Part shown: positions 49,412-58,652 of the stretch, one piece after another | Numbering within the stretch: position 1 is the first letter of the stretch | Layout: the number at the start of each line of letters is the position of its first letter | Assembly: GCF_001613305.1 (NCBI RefSeq) | Contig: NZ_BDCC01000060.1 | Location: 1 to 64,000, forward strand | Length of the DNA stretch: 64,000 nt | Origin: Nocardia vaccinii NBRC 15922 | GTDB lineage: Bacteria > Actinomycetota > Actinomycetes > Mycobacteriales > Mycobacteriaceae | Direction: 5' to 3' | The notes under the pieces: generated by a model | Databases searched by the model: none | The model's input: only the letters and a program-made list of their open reading frames with translations | What the model was told of the DNA's origin: nothing | Made by a program: the position numbers and the translations under genes

Positions 49412-51604
49412 CTACACCGATCCGCTCGCGACGCGGGCGGACGTCGCGGTGCGGCCCGCCAGGGCACGCGGCAGGGGTCCGCGGTGCAGGACGCCCAGTC
49501 GCTGGGTGGCGCGGGTGAGGGCGACGTAGAGTTCGGCCGCGCCGCGAGGGCCGTCGGCGAGGATGCGTTCGGGCTCGACCACGAGCACGGCGTCGAATTC
49601 CAGACCCTTGGTCTCCGACGCCGTCACCGCGCCGGGCACGTCCGGTGGTCCGATGACGATACTGGTTCCCTCGCGATCCGCTTCCTCGCGGACGAATTCC
49701 TCGATGGCCGAGGACAATTCGTCCGCACCGACCTGCCGCGCCCACGGTCGCACACCGGATGCGCGCACCGACTCCGGCGGCCGGACACCCGGCGCGAAGT
49801 CCGCGAGCAGGGCGGCGGCAACGCCCATGATCTCCGCCGGGGTGCGATAGTTCACCGACAACGACCGATAGGCCCAGCGTCCCGGGACATACGGCGCCAG
49901 CATCGCATCCCAGGAACGCGCGCCCGCGGGCGAACGTCGTTGTGCCAGATCACCGACCACCGTGAGCGATTTGCCCGGACAGCGGCGCATCAACACCCGC
50001 CAATCCATCTCCGACAGTTCCTGCGCCTCGTCGACCACGATGTGCCGGTAGGTCCAATCACGGTCTGCCGCGGCGCGTTCGGCCAGTTCGCGAGTATCGC
50101 GCTCGATGAAGCGGTCGGCCAGATCCTCGGCGTAGAGCAGATCGGTCGCGTACAGATGGTCCTCGTCGTCCATCGAATCCTCGCGGCCGATCATCAGATC
50201 CAGTACGCCCGAGGCATATTCGGCTTGGGCGCGGCGATCGCGCTCGGCCCGATCATCCTTCGGCTCGTGCGCGCCGAGCAGATCGACCAATTCGTCCAGC
50301 AGCGGTACGTCCGACACGGTCCAGGCCGCGCCGTCGGCGCGCCACAACGTATCGTCCGCGCCTGCGGCACTGAGCCTTTCGGATGAGCTGTACAGCGAAG
50401 CCAGCAACTCCCGAGGTGTCAGAATCGGCCAGAGTTCCTCCAGCGCGGCGAGGTATTCGCGATTGTCCGCGAGTTCGGCGAGCAGATCGCCGCGTAGCTG
50501 TTCCCAGGCTTCGCGATCCCCGCGAGTCAACCAGCCCTTGCCGATCCGGCCGATCGCGCGTTCGGTGAGCACCCACTCGACGATCTCCCGGAACACCCGG
50601 CGCGCCTCGTTGTGCGGCAATCCGCTATCGCGGGCCTCCTGGATCGCCCACTGCGCGGTCTCGGCATCGATCCGCACGGTCACATCGGTCAGCTCGATCG
50701 TGATCGGATCCTGCGGCAGCCGCTGCCGGTCGGCGATCGCGGCGGCGAGCACGTCCAGGATCGTCAGCGAACCCTTGAGCCGCGCGGCGGCCGGGATGTC
50801 CTCGGCGGTGACGTGCAGACCGGGCACGAGATCGCCGGTCGTGGTGAACACCACGTCCGATTCGCCCAGCGACGGCAGCACCCGGCCGATGTGGTTCAGG
50901 AACGCCGAATTGGGCCCGACCACCAGCACACCGTGTCGTTCGATCTGCTCACGCTGGGTGTAGAGCAGATAGGCGACCCGATGCAGCGCGACGACGGTCT
51001 TGCCGGTTCCCGGGCCGCCCTCGATCACCAGCACACCCGCGTGATCGAGCCGGATGATCTCGTCCTGCTCGGCCTGGATCGTGGCCACGATATCGCGCAT
51101 ACCCTCGCCGCGCGGTGCGTCGACCGCCGCGAGCAGCGCCGCGTCCCCCCGCTCCCCCGCCCCGGGCCGCCCGAACACCTCGTCGGTGAATTCGACCAGT
51201 TGCCTTCCGCGAGTGTGGAATTGCCGCCGACGACGCATATCCTCCGGAGTCGCCGCGGTGGCGACATAGAACGCCCGCGACGCGGGCGCACGCCAATCGA
51301 GCAGCACGGGTTCATGGTCGTTGTCCGCGTCGAGCAGACCGATCCGGCCGATGTACGCGTGTTCGCCCGATACGGTGTCCAGTCGGCCGAAACACAGTTT
51401 GCTGTCCGCCACGTCCAGGCGTTTCACCTGGGTGGCGAGAGTGCGCACCGCCACGTCCCGGTCCATCGGGGACAGCCCGTTCCCGCGCAGCGCCACGCTG
51501 TAGCGCCGCTTGGTCTGCGCGCGCTCGGCATCCAGGCGCGCGTACAGCCCGTCCACATATTCCCGTTCGGCTCGCAATTCCTCGTCGTACCCCGGTGCCG
51601 CCAC
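49412..51604 (-). CDS. helR: HelR-type RNA polymerase-releasing helicase (rifamycin resistance)
   Basis: A 730-residue UvrD/HelD-like superfamily 1 protein. Walker A is GGPGTGKT (about 195-202), Walker B is IVVDEAQEL (about 525), then VGDLAQRR, SVNYRTPAEI and LYVALTRATQRL. Together with the N-terminal REYVDGLYARLDAERAQ coiled coil this is the HelD/HelR layout. HelR pulls rifamycin-stalled RNA polymerase off DNA and gives low-level rifamycin resistance. The identity is strengthened by a rifamycin-associated element 70 bp upstream. GTG 51604 follows GCGAGGGG. Confidence 0.9.
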   Translation of the reverse strand: MAAPGYDEELRAEREYVDGLYARLDAERAQTKRRYSVALRGNGLSPMDRDVAVRTLATQVKRLDVADSKLCFGRLDTVSGEHAYIGRIGLLDADNDHEPVLLDWRAPASRAFYVATAATPEDMRRRRQFHTRGRQLVEFTDEVFGRPGAGERGDAALLAAVDAPRGEGMRDIVATIQAEQDEIIRLDHAGVLVIEGGPGTGKTVVALHRVAYLLYTQREQIERHGVLVVGPNSAFLNHIGRVLPSLGESDVVFTTTGDLVPGLHVTAEDIPAAARLKGSLTILDVLAAAIADRQRLPQDPITIELTDVTVRIDAETAQWAIQEARDSGLPHNEARRVFREIVEWVLTERAIGRIGKGWLTRGDREAWEQLRGDLLAELADNREYLAALEELWPILTPRELLASLYSSSERLSAAGADDTLWRADGAAWTVSDVPLLDELVDLLGAHEPKDDRAERDRRAQAEYASGVLDLMIGREDSMDDEDHLYATDLLYAEDLADRFIERDTRELAERAAADRDWTYRHIVVDEAQELSEMDWRVLMRRCPGKSLTVVGDLAQRRSPAGARSWDAMLAPYVPGRWAYRSLSVNYRTPAEIMGVAAALLADFAPGVRPPESVRASGVRPWARQVGADELSSAIEEFVREEADREGTSIVIGPPDVPGAVTASETKGLEFDAVLVVEPERILADGPRGAAELYVALTRATQRLGVLHRGPLPRALAGRTATSARVASGSV

Positions 51605-52018
51605 ACGCCCCTCGCTTTCCTGACCCGACTACCTGCGGATAGTCGCTTCGGCCAGCGATTGTGCAGCATGAACGGGGCCTTGCCGCAAGCCCCGGTATGC
51701 GCTGTACAATGAATACGGGAAGAAAAGGGGGGTCCTTTTCACTCGTGGTTCGCGCGACCCGGAGTCGGCCTGCGACATGAAATTCCGATCACCGAGAAAT
51801 CCACACTGCCGTGTTCACCGCGAAACTCCTTCTCGGACAAGTGATTCCGAAATCCCTCAGTGTGCGAGCCGAAGGCGCATCGGGCCTCCGGCCGACAGCG
51901 CGGGCGCTCGCCCGACCGCCACGGCCCCGCACGAACTCCGGGGGTTCGGACCGCGCACCGGACAATGGACGATCGGCCCGCTCGCTGATGCGGCAGGCCG
52001 ATCACCATGCGTCAACCC
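51605..52018. other. Intergenic region with the helR promoter
   Basis: This 414-bp stretch holds the helR promoter with its RAE (51674-51693) and, at 51722-51740, a small hairpin GAAAAGG-5-CCTTTTC that could end transcripts coming from the upstream - strand carotenoid oxygenase gene. No coding sequence is supported. Confidence 0.55.
51658..51693 (-). promoter_or_regulatory. Rifamycin-associated element (RAE) and -10 box
   Basis: On the - strand, 51693-51674 reads GGGGCTTGCGGCAAGGCCC plus a final C, the exact RAE consensus known from actinobacterial rifamycin-resistance genes (helR, rph, arr, rox). Ten bases later comes CACAAT (51663-51658), a plausible -10. TTGCGG inside the RAE may serve as the -35 with a 19-bp spacer. 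The RAE makes downstream genes inducible by rifamycins. Confidence 0.9.
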
Positions 52019-53407
52019 TCACGCGGCGTCGGACGGCGCCGCACCGAAGACGAGCGCCGGATCGTCCGGCAGCCAGTTACCGTGGAATCCCGCGGGCACC
52101 CGCTGCGGCAGATGAATCTCCGCCACCGGCCCGGCCGCAAGATCCTGCGCATCGAGAACGACCAGATCGCTGCGATCGGTCGCCGGATCGTAGACATAGG
52201 ACAGCAACCACCCCGGACCACCGGGCCGATCGTCGGCCGGGGCGAACGACGCCTCGGACGGATTGCGACCGCCCGGGAACACATAACTGGTCTTGTCACC
52301 GGATTGCAGGTCGTAACGGTGCAGCGCGCCCAGCCCGGCCGATTCACCCGTCCAGGCGGAGGCAACCGTGCTGGTCACATGCCCGTATCGGGCGGGCAGA
52401 CCGGCCAGCCGGTCATCGATGCGCGGAAACTCGCCAGGACGATCGTCGAGCCGGCGCTCGCGCACGGTACCGGTGTTCAGATCGATCGTCCAGCTCCACA
52501 GGCTCGCCGGAACATCGATGCCCACACCGTCGCCCAGGTGGTCGTACCGCATGACCTGCAGGATCAGCACCTGCCCGCTCGGATCCTCGTACGCGTTGAG
52601 GCCGTGGAAGACATAGCAGGGCTCGATCTCGAACCACCGCACCGGAGCCTCGGGATGCGCACGATCCAGAACGCCGAGCCGCGCACCGTATTCGGGCCGC
52701 CAACCGTAGGGCATACCGGCCGTGCCCGCCTCGATCCTGCTTCGATCGAAAACCACTGGCAGATCCATGAATACGAGATGTCCGGCGGTGAGGTGGAAAT
52801 CGTGCATCATCGTCGGAGCCGCCACCTCGATCGGCCGGGTGCAGACCAGATTCCCGTTCGCATCCGCGCGGTGATAGGTCAGATACGGACGTTCGGCGGC
52901 GCCGTAGCCGAAGAAGTGCAGTTCACCGGTGATCGGGCAGATCTTCGGATGGGCCGTCATCGCGGAATGTAACCGGCCGCCGAAATCGTAGGCGCCCACG
53001 GTGTCGAGCTCATGTCCCGCACGCATGTCGAGTTCGTACGGGAGCGAGGATTCCACCAGCGCGAAGGTGCGTCCGGCATGCCGGACCACATGCGTATTGG
53101 CCTGCCCCACAGCCAGATCGCCGCGACCGGTTCCGTTGTCCCGCTGCGCATCCCCGGTGAACGTGCGGGTACGGACCCATCGGTTGCGATACGCGACCGC
53201 GCGGCCTTGCTCGAGCCGCACGCCGTGCACCATGCCGTCGCCGACGAACCAGTGCGCGGATACGCCAGTGCGCGGATTGGGCCCGTTGCGCAGATACCAC
53301 CCGGTCAGCTCGGGCGGGATGGTGCCGGATACCGGCAGCTCGGTCGCGCTGAGTTCGGTGGTGACCGGGGCGAAGCCGCCGAGCAGGTGCGGAGCCGTGG
53401 TGGTCAT
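52019..53407 (-). CDS. Carotenoid oxygenase family protein
   Basis: A 462-residue seven-bladed beta-propeller dioxygenase of the carotenoid/retinal/stilbene cleavage family. The four iron-binding histidines are visible in TAHPKICP (about 150), MMHDFHLT (about 202), FHGLNAYED (about 268) and FHGNWLPDD (about 440). The N-terminal WYLRNGPNPR is the family's start. ATG 53407 follows GAAGGAGAT. It lies 43 bp downstream of a small membrane protein gene, in an operon divergent from a padR gene. It may cleave a carotenoid, stilbene or lignin-derived alkene. Confidence 0.9.
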   Translation of the reverse strand: MTTTAPHLLGGFAPVTTELSATELPVSGTIPPELTGWYLRNGPNPRTGVSAHWFVGDGMVHGVRLEQGRAVAYRNRWVRTRTFTGDAQRDNGTGRGDLAVGQANTHVVRHAGRTFALVESSLPYELDMRAGHELDTVGAYDFGGRLHSAMTAHPKICPITGELHFFGYGAAERPYLTYHRADANGNLVCTRPIEVAAPTMMHDFHLTAGHLVFMDLPVVFDRSRIEAGTAGMPYGWRPEYGARLGVLDRAHPEAPVRWFEIEPCYVFHGLNAYEDPSGQVLILQVMRYDHLGDGVGIDVPASLWSWTIDLNTGTVRERRLDDRPGEFPRIDDRLAGLPARYGHVTSTVASAWTGESAGLGALHRYDLQSGDKTSYVFPGGRNPSEASFAPADDRPGGPGWLLSYVYDPATDRSDLVVLDAQDLAAGPVAEIHLPQRVPAGFHGNWLPDDPALVFGAAPSDAA

Positions 53408-53450
53408 CGAAACAATCTCCTTCACAGATGAATTCGGGACAGCACAGGTA

Positions 53451-54044
53451 CTAGACGGCCGACGGGGTCGCGGCGGCCTGGGCAGCGGCCTGCGCACGGG
53501 CGGTGTAGCGGAGCGTGAACAGCGCCGGGATCGCGAACGCGGCGACCTGCACCACGGTGCGTGGCGTATCGGTGTGCGCCAGGATCGCCAACAGAACGCA
53601 GCCGATGGCGAAGCTCGCCGCCCAGACTCCGGTGATGATGTAGTTGACCCGGATGAAGGCCGGGTTCGACCACAGCTCCGGCGGTGTGGACTGCTTGGCG
53701 ATCGGCATCGTGAACGGCATGCGGACCAGCAGGGAGATGCCCGCGACGATCATCAGCACACCGCTCGAGATCGCCGGTGAATACGGGTGCAGCGGGGTGT
53801 TCGGATCGATGAACGCCAAGATCGTCAGGGCGATGAAGAATGCGGCCGAGCCGAGGTCGATAACCATTCCGGTGACCCCGCGACCGGCCCTGGCCAGGCG
53901 GAATATCTCGATCAGCGACAGGCAGGCGGCGATCAGCGCGGCCCACTGCCAGTAGTGCGAGGGCACGACCGCGTACACGATCCAGGGGGCGAAGGTGCGC
54001 AGGAAGGACATGATGGGAATCTCCGGATATTTCGTAGCGGACAT
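53451..54044 (-). CDS. Membrane protein of unknown function
   Basis: A 197-residue integral membrane protein with about five membrane helices (WIVYAVVPSHYWQWAALIAA, VIDLGSAAFFIALTILAF, SSGVLMIVAGISLLV, NYIITGVWAASFAIGCVLLAI, VAAFAIPALFTLRYT). No family is recognised. It is the first gene of an operon with the carotenoid oxygenase (43-bp gap) and is divergent from a padR gene, so it may handle the same compound, for example its uptake. An alternative start at the internal ATG near 54009 would remove ten residues. Confidence 0.7.
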   Translation of the reverse strand: MSATKYPEIPIMSFLRTFAPWIVYAVVPSHYWQWAALIAACLSLIEIFRLARAGRGVTGMVIDLGSAAFFIALTILAFIDPNTPLHPYSPAISSGVLMIVAGISLLVRMPFTMPIAKQSTPPELWSNPAFIRVNYIITGVWAASFAIGCVLLAILAHTDTPRTVVQVAAFAIPALFTLRYTARAQAAAQAAATPSAV

Positions 54045-54057
54045 GTTGTTTGCGGAT

Positions 54058-54108
54058 ATTCCGGTACCGGAATGTCAATCCATCCTGATACTCCGGCTCC
54101 GACATGTC
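54058..54108. promoter_or_regulatory. PadR operator region
   Basis: A perfect 16-bp palindrome, ATTCCGGTACCGGAAT (54058-54073), and the palindrome GACATGTC (54101-54108) lie between the membrane protein and padR start codons. GACATGT occurs again at the membrane protein's start. ATGT/ACAT halves are typical of PadR boxes. Confidence 0.6.
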
Positions 54109-54132
54109 AAGCCCGTAATGTAGGCTGCCGTC

Positions 54133-54660
54133 ATGAGCCTCAGACACGCCCTGCTCGGTCTGCTGGCGGACCGCCCCGCCAGCGGCTACGACCTGCTGCA
54201 ACGGTTCGCCGGATCGCTCGCGAACGTCTGGTCCGCATCGCAGACCCAGGTCTACACAGAGCTGACGAAACTCGCCGGTGAGGGCTTGATCTCGGCCTCG
54301 GAGGAGGGTCCGCGGCGACGCAAGGAGTACCAACTCACCCCGGCGGGCGATGCCGAACTCAGGGAGTGGCTACGCACGGCTCCCGCGCGTCCACCCGCCC
54401 GCAACGACATGCTCCTGCGCGTGTTCTTCCTTGGGCGCCTCCCCCGTCACGAGGCCCTGGACCATCTGACCGCGATCGAGGAACGCGCCCACGACCAGTA
54501 CGAGGATCTGGTAGCCCTGGAGAGGTCGACCGAATGGTCCGACGACGACTTCTCCGAATACGGCCGGCTCGCCCTGGAGTGGGGCCAGCGCTATTGGGCG
54601 ATGAACCAGGAATGGGCGCGGTGGGCCCGCGAGCAGATCGCCGCCCGGCAGCGGGCCTAG
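54133..54660 (+). CDS. PadR family transcriptional regulator
   Basis: A 175-residue PadR-type winged-helix regulator. The DNA-binding domain (1-80) reads LRHALLGLLADRPASGYDLL, then SASQTQVYTELTKLAGEGLI, and RRKEYQLTPAGDAELREWL. The C-terminal helices (about 95-165) form the dimer domain. It is divergent from the membrane protein/carotenoid oxygenase operon, with palindromes in the gap. PadR proteins often sense phenolic compounds, so a phenolic alkene as inducer is a possible link to the oxygenase. Confidence 0.87.
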   Translation: MSLRHALLGLLADRPASGYDLLQRFAGSLANVWSASQTQVYTELTKLAGEGLISASEEGPRRRKEYQLTPAGDAELREWLRTAPARPPARNDMLLRVFFLGRLPRHEALDHLTAIEERAHDQYEDLVALERSTEWSDDDFSEYGRLALEWGQRYWAMNQEWARWAREQIAARQRA

Positions 54661-54993
54661 CCGACCGGAATACCCTGCGCCAGCGGCAATTCGGTGGATG
54701 TTTCCATCTGGACGGGAACATCCTTCCGGTCGTAGAATGGTTGGCGGTGCCACGCTGACCTCACTACGACCTGTCGGGACGCACTCCCCACAGCCATCAC
54801 CTTCGGCGCGAAACGGTTCCTGCGTCTCGATTATCCGAATCATTCACGGAGACAAATAGTTTCCGGCTCGTTCGACTGCGTCGCGAGACCCGCGATCACC
54901 CCGGATGCTGCGTGCCCGGGGCTTCCCGACCCGAAATACCGTGCGCCTGCCGAGCCGCACACGACACCGGACCACAGATCGCGGAGACTCGCC
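54661..54993. other. Intergenic region with nested inverted repeats
   Basis: This 333-bp stretch lies between padR and the methyltransferase gene. It begins with the structured element at 54662-54732 and otherwise shows no coding sequence I can support. Confidence 0.5.
54662..54732. terminator. Nested inverted repeat after padR
   Basis: An outer stem CGACCGGAA / TTCCGGTCG (54662-54670, 54724-54732) encloses an inner stem GGATGTT / AACATCC (54696-54702, 54717-54723). It starts 1 bp after the padR stop. Terminator or structured 3' UTR is likely. Confidence 0.5.
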
Positions 54994-55869
54994 ATGACAT
55001 CGGAAACCGAAGAGTACCAAGGAGCTTCGCCGGACGCGGTCCGGCAGCACTACGACGTGGGCACCGAATTCTATCGGCTCTGGCTCGACACCGGCCTGAC
55101 CTATTCGTGCGCATTGTGGGCCGAGGGGGACGATCTCGACCGCGCACAGCGCCGCAAGCTCGACTACCTCATCGCCCAGGCCCACATCACCGGCGCCGAA
55201 AGAGTACTCGATATCGGCTGTGGCTGGGGCAGCCTGGCCCGCGCGATCGCGGATCGGCATCCACGCGCCCGCATCACCGGTCTCACCCTCAGCCACGACC
55301 AGTACGACTATGCCCGAACACATCCCGAGGATCGCTTCGACGCGCGCCTGGAGCACTGGAACGCGCACCGCCCCGATGAGCCGTACGATGCGATCTTCTG
55401 CGTCGGCGCGCTGGAACACTTCGTGCGATTCGGATTGTCACGCAAGGAACGCACCGATGCCTACCGCGCGTTTTTCGCGCATTGTCACGGCCTCCTGCAT
55501 CCGGGCGGCGCGCTGGTGATCCAGACGATCGGCAAGGGCAACCGGCCGCTGGGGCCGGATTCACTCGCCGATACACAGTTCCTGGCGAACGAGATATTCC
55601 CGGAATCCGAACCTCCTCGTCTGGCCGAACTCGCCCACGCCGCGGAGAAACTCTTCGAATTCCGTTCGCTGGTCAACGACCGCGACGATTACGCGCGGAC
55701 CTGCACGGAATGGCTGCGGCGCCTGCGGGCGCAGCGCGCCGCGGCGCAGCGGATCGCCGGGGCCACCGTCACCGAGGCGTACGAACGCTATCTCGAGGCA
55801 TCCGCCCGGCAGTTCGATGCCGAACATCTCGTGCTGTATCGCATCGCGCTCCGCAAGGTGCCCACGTGA
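54994..55869 (+). CDS. SAM-dependent methyltransferase, CFA-synthase-like
   Basis: A 291-residue methyltransferase of the cyclopropane-fatty-acid/mycolic acid synthase-like family. The start AVRQHYDVGTEFYRLWLDTGLTYSCALW is the CFA/CmaA substrate-entrance pattern, the SAM motif LDIGCGWGS is at about 71-79, and GLTLSHDQYDYA and ALEHF follow. Its length equals the mycobacterial CmaA/UmaA enzymes (about 290), so modification of a lipid chain is possible, but several actinobacterial members methylate small molecules. ATG 54994 is used. It converges with the PhyH gene, 3 bp away. Confidence 0.82.
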   Translation: MTSETEEYQGASPDAVRQHYDVGTEFYRLWLDTGLTYSCALWAEGDDLDRAQRRKLDYLIAQAHITGAERVLDIGCGWGSLARAIADRHPRARITGLTLSHDQYDYARTHPEDRFDARLEHWNAHRPDEPYDAIFCVGALEHFVRFGLSRKERTDAYRAFFAHCHGLLHPGGALVIQTIGKGNRPLGPDSLADTQFLANEIFPESEPPRLAELAHAAEKLFEFRSLVNDRDDYARTCTEWLRRLRAQRAAAQRIAGATVTEAYERYLEASARQFDAEHLVLYRIALRKVPT

Positions 55870-55872
55870 TCG

Positions 55873-56757
55873 TCACATTGCGGCTGAATCCTCTTGCCCC
55901 AGGACCCTTTTGGGGTGCATGCCGTCGACCGCGCCCATGAACGGCGGATGGATGCTGTACCCCAGCATCCGGCGCATATCCTCCGACACCGCTCGCGCGG
56001 TCTGCCGACCCACGCCCAACGTGTACGCCTCCTGCGGCCGGAGCCAAGGCTCGCAGTACTGCACGGTCAAGCCCAGACGTGCAGCGCCCGAACGGTTCTC
56101 ACCACCACCGTGCCACAGCGTACCCAGATAGAAGGCGCACGATCCGGCCGGCATCCGCGCGACGACCCGGGCATCGGCCGACGACGGCTGCTGTTCGCCA
56201 TCCCAGCGATGGCTGCCGGGCAACAGCACCGTGCCGCCGTTGTCCTCGGTGAATTCGTCGATCGCCCACATCGTCGCCGCACTGAGTGCCGGGCGTGGCC
56301 GGGGCACCGGATAGAAACCGTCGTCGTGATGCGGCAACTGGGCCCGCTCGCCGGGCAGGATTTCGATCGCCTGCAGTTGCGAGAGCAGGTAATTCGGCAA
56401 CAACAGCCGGTCGAGCAGGGCCAGCACCCGGGGATGTTCGACGAGCCCGTCGCAGGCACGGGTCTTGTCGACCAGGTTGTATGCCCGCCGGGTCCGCTCA
56501 CCCTCGAAGGTATTGCGACCCGTCCGGCCGAGCAGCGGCGTCATCGCAGCACGCAGGCGCTCACACGCCTCAGCGGTGAGGAGATTTTCCCAGATGATGT
56601 ACCCGTCCCGCTCGACGGCCGCGAGATCCGCCTCGACCACCGCGGGATCGACTACCCCGGCCGCGGCCGTCGCCCGGTGCCGTCGGGCCAGATCGACCCG
56701 TAGATCATCCAGACCGGTGATCACACCTACGGAATCCGGCGGATATGGGGAGTTCAC
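55873..56757 (-). CDS. Phytanoyl-CoA dioxygenase family (PhyH) protein
   Basis: A 294-residue Fe(II)/2-oxoglutarate-dependent dioxygenase. The iron triad fits HxD in LPHHDDGFY (about 143-147) and the distal His in LWHGGGENRS (about 215), with the Arg for 2-oxoglutarate just after. The substrate is unknown; many bacterial PhyH proteins hydroxylate secondary metabolites or lipids. ATG 56757 is the start. Its 3' end nearly touches the convergent methyltransferase gene. Confidence 0.83.
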   Translation of the reverse strand: MNSPYPPDSVGVITGLDDLRVDLARRHRATAAAGVVDPAVVEADLAAVERDGYIIWENLLTAEACERLRAAMTPLLGRTGRNTFEGERTRRAYNLVDKTRACDGLVEHPRVLALLDRLLLPNYLLSQLQAIEILPGERAQLPHHDDGFYPVPRPRPALSAATMWAIDEFTEDNGGTVLLPGSHRWDGEQQPSSADARVVARMPAGSCAFYLGTLWHGGGENRSGAARLGLTVQYCEPWLRPQEAYTLGVGRQTARAVSEDMRRMLGYSIHPPFMGAVDGMHPKRVLGQEDSAAM

Positions 56758-56913
56758 GAGATGCCCCTCACACAGTGCGGACGAGCCGATCGGCCCACAT
56801 CATTGTGAATTCCCCTGCCCGGTTGCGCAAGACGTCCCCGGACGAATGGTCAACGCGTGGAAGCGAATCGGTCGAGCGCGTCGGCTCGTCCGATCCGCTG
56901 CCCGGACCGGCCG

Positions 56914-57606
56914 TCAGCGGTAGACCACACTCCTGGCGCCCACCATGCGGATCATGCTGAGGATCGGCAGACCGATCACCAGATGTTCGATCCCCGTGGA
57001 GATGCCGACCCACACGTCGTCGGAGAGCACCAGTGGGATGATCACCGCTGCGGCAGTGAGGATTCCGACGATCCAGGTGAAGAACAATCCAGGTGTGGGC
57101 GTACCCATGCGCAGCAGGAACCACAGGGCTCCGGCGAGTATCGCGCAGAGGAATCCCACCACTGCGAACCAGTACGCATCCTCGGCCATCGGGTTCCACA
57201 CCCCGAATTTCCCGCTCTGCGTGACCTTGGTGGCGATGACCTGGATAATCCACGCACACAGCCAGGCAGCGAGCGCCGTCACCACCGCCGCGGCCAGGAC
57301 GCCCCCGATGAACTTGCCGGAGTCCAGTTCGGGTCCCTGCCGCTGCCGGGGCCGCCGATCCGGATACTGCCGCGGATCCGCATACTCGGCGTATTCCGGC
57401 TGGCGCTCCGGATACTCGGGCTGCCGATTCGGATATTCGGGCTGCTGATATCCGTACTCGGGCTGCTGATAGGCGTCGTATCCACGATCCCGTCCGTAGC
57501 CGGGCTCACGATAATTCCCTGGCTGATAGCCGGGTTCGTATCGTGCCGTGTGCTGGTCGCGCGGATCCCTGGGATTCAACCGCCGATCACCTCCGTAGAA
57601 AAGCAT
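56914..57606 (-). CDS. Membrane protein with N-terminal QPEY repeats
   Basis: A 230-residue protein. The first 95 residues are hydrophilic and made of short Tyr/Pro/Gln repeats (QQPEYGYQQPEYPNRQPEYP). Four membrane helices follow (GGVLAAAVVTALAAWLCAWI, YWFAVVGFLCAILAGALWFL, GLFFTWIVGILTAAAVIIPL, TGIEHLVIGLPILSMIRMVG). This matches a common actinobacterial membrane protein type (DUF6069-like) of unknown role. The repeats may allow contact with cell-wall or division proteins. ATG 57606 is used. Confidence 0.75.
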   Translation of the reverse strand: MLFYGGDRRLNPRDPRDQHTARYEPGYQPGNYREPGYGRDRGYDAYQQPEYGYQQPEYPNRQPEYPERQPEYAEYADPRQYPDRRPRQRQGPELDSGKFIGGVLAAAVVTALAAWLCAWIIQVIATKVTQSGKFGVWNPMAEDAYWFAVVGFLCAILAGALWFLLRMGTPTPGLFFTWIVGILTAAAVIIPLVLSDDVWVGISTGIEHLVIGLPILSMIRMVGARSVVYR

Positions 57607-57889
57607 CCGTGTGCGTCGAGTGTAGGGCCTGACCCAATTCCTTGCTGAGAACTTCTACCCGCTGTCGAGACCTGTTACACGCCACCACGAACAACAGCCG
57701 CGAACGCGACTGCCGAACCGGTTACGGCATAACGAAATCCGCGCGCGGATTACCGCCTTCGAGAATGATTCGGGATCTACCGGCCCCTGCGGACGATTCG
57801 CGATCGTCACCGTGCCGACCAGGAGGGTTGACATGCGCCGAATCGCCCTGCTCGTCGATACCGTCCGGAATCCATGCGGCGACATCGTT

Positions 57890-58604
57890 TCACCGATCGT
57901 CGGTTGGACGGAATTCCAGCAGGCAGCGTTGGTCGGTCAGATCCACGACGGTGTCCATGGTCAGCCGATGCGAGGCCGTGAGAGTGCGGAATTCTTCGAG
58001 ACGGCGTTCCCGGCCGCCGTACATCACCAGCATGGCGAGGTTGAATTCGGGAGTTGCCCGGATGTCGCCGATCGGTTCCATGATCAGCAGGCGGCTCGTC
58101 GGGTGCATGGCTTCGGTGCAGCGGGTCAGAATGCGGTGGGCGTGGTCGTCATCCCAGTCGTGGAGGATATCGACCAGTAGGTAGGCGTCCGCGCCGGTTG
58201 GGAGCGGATCGAAGAAGCTGCCTTCGGTGACCCGGGCGATATCCCGCTCGGCCAGTGGCGACGGTATGGGCGAGCTCCACGAACGCCAGCTCCGAGCGGC
58301 CGCCCGCGGCGTCGAGGTGGAGCAGGTCGATCAGGCCGTTCCCGGCGTCTGCGCACAGATTCGCGCCGTACTCGGTTGTGCGATAGCCGGTTCCGATCGG
58401 CTCGACGATGCCGAGCGTTGCCAGATGGGCGAGCAGCAGATCGAGCGCCACCGGTGCGACACTCAACTCGTCGGCGAGTTCGTCCACCTGAACCCCGTGG
58501 CCGACGAGGCGATCCGGCAGTCCCAGGGTGACCGCCACCCGCAATGCCATCGGCGTCGCCAATCCCGCCATCCGGCGGATCGACTCGACATCGTCCTGTC
58601 CCAT
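57890..58604 (-). pseudogene. O-methyltransferase remnant with internal deletion
   Basis: The N-terminal 115 residues (RRMAGLATPMALRVAVTLGL, FVELAHTVATGRA) are the dimerisation domain of small-molecule O-methyltransferases. The C-terminal part (LAERDIARVTEGSFFDPLP, YLLVDILHDWDDDHAHRIL, LLIMEPIGDI) is in another frame. The join at about 58245-58255 lacks roughly 75 residues, including the glycine-rich SAM-binding motif. The gene can no longer make an active enzyme. A neighbouring COX4-like gene lies upstream on the same strand. Confidence 0.75.
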
Positions 58605-58652
58605 GACATCCACTGTGCCGCAACGGCGGCGACCGGATGCGACCGGTCGCGG

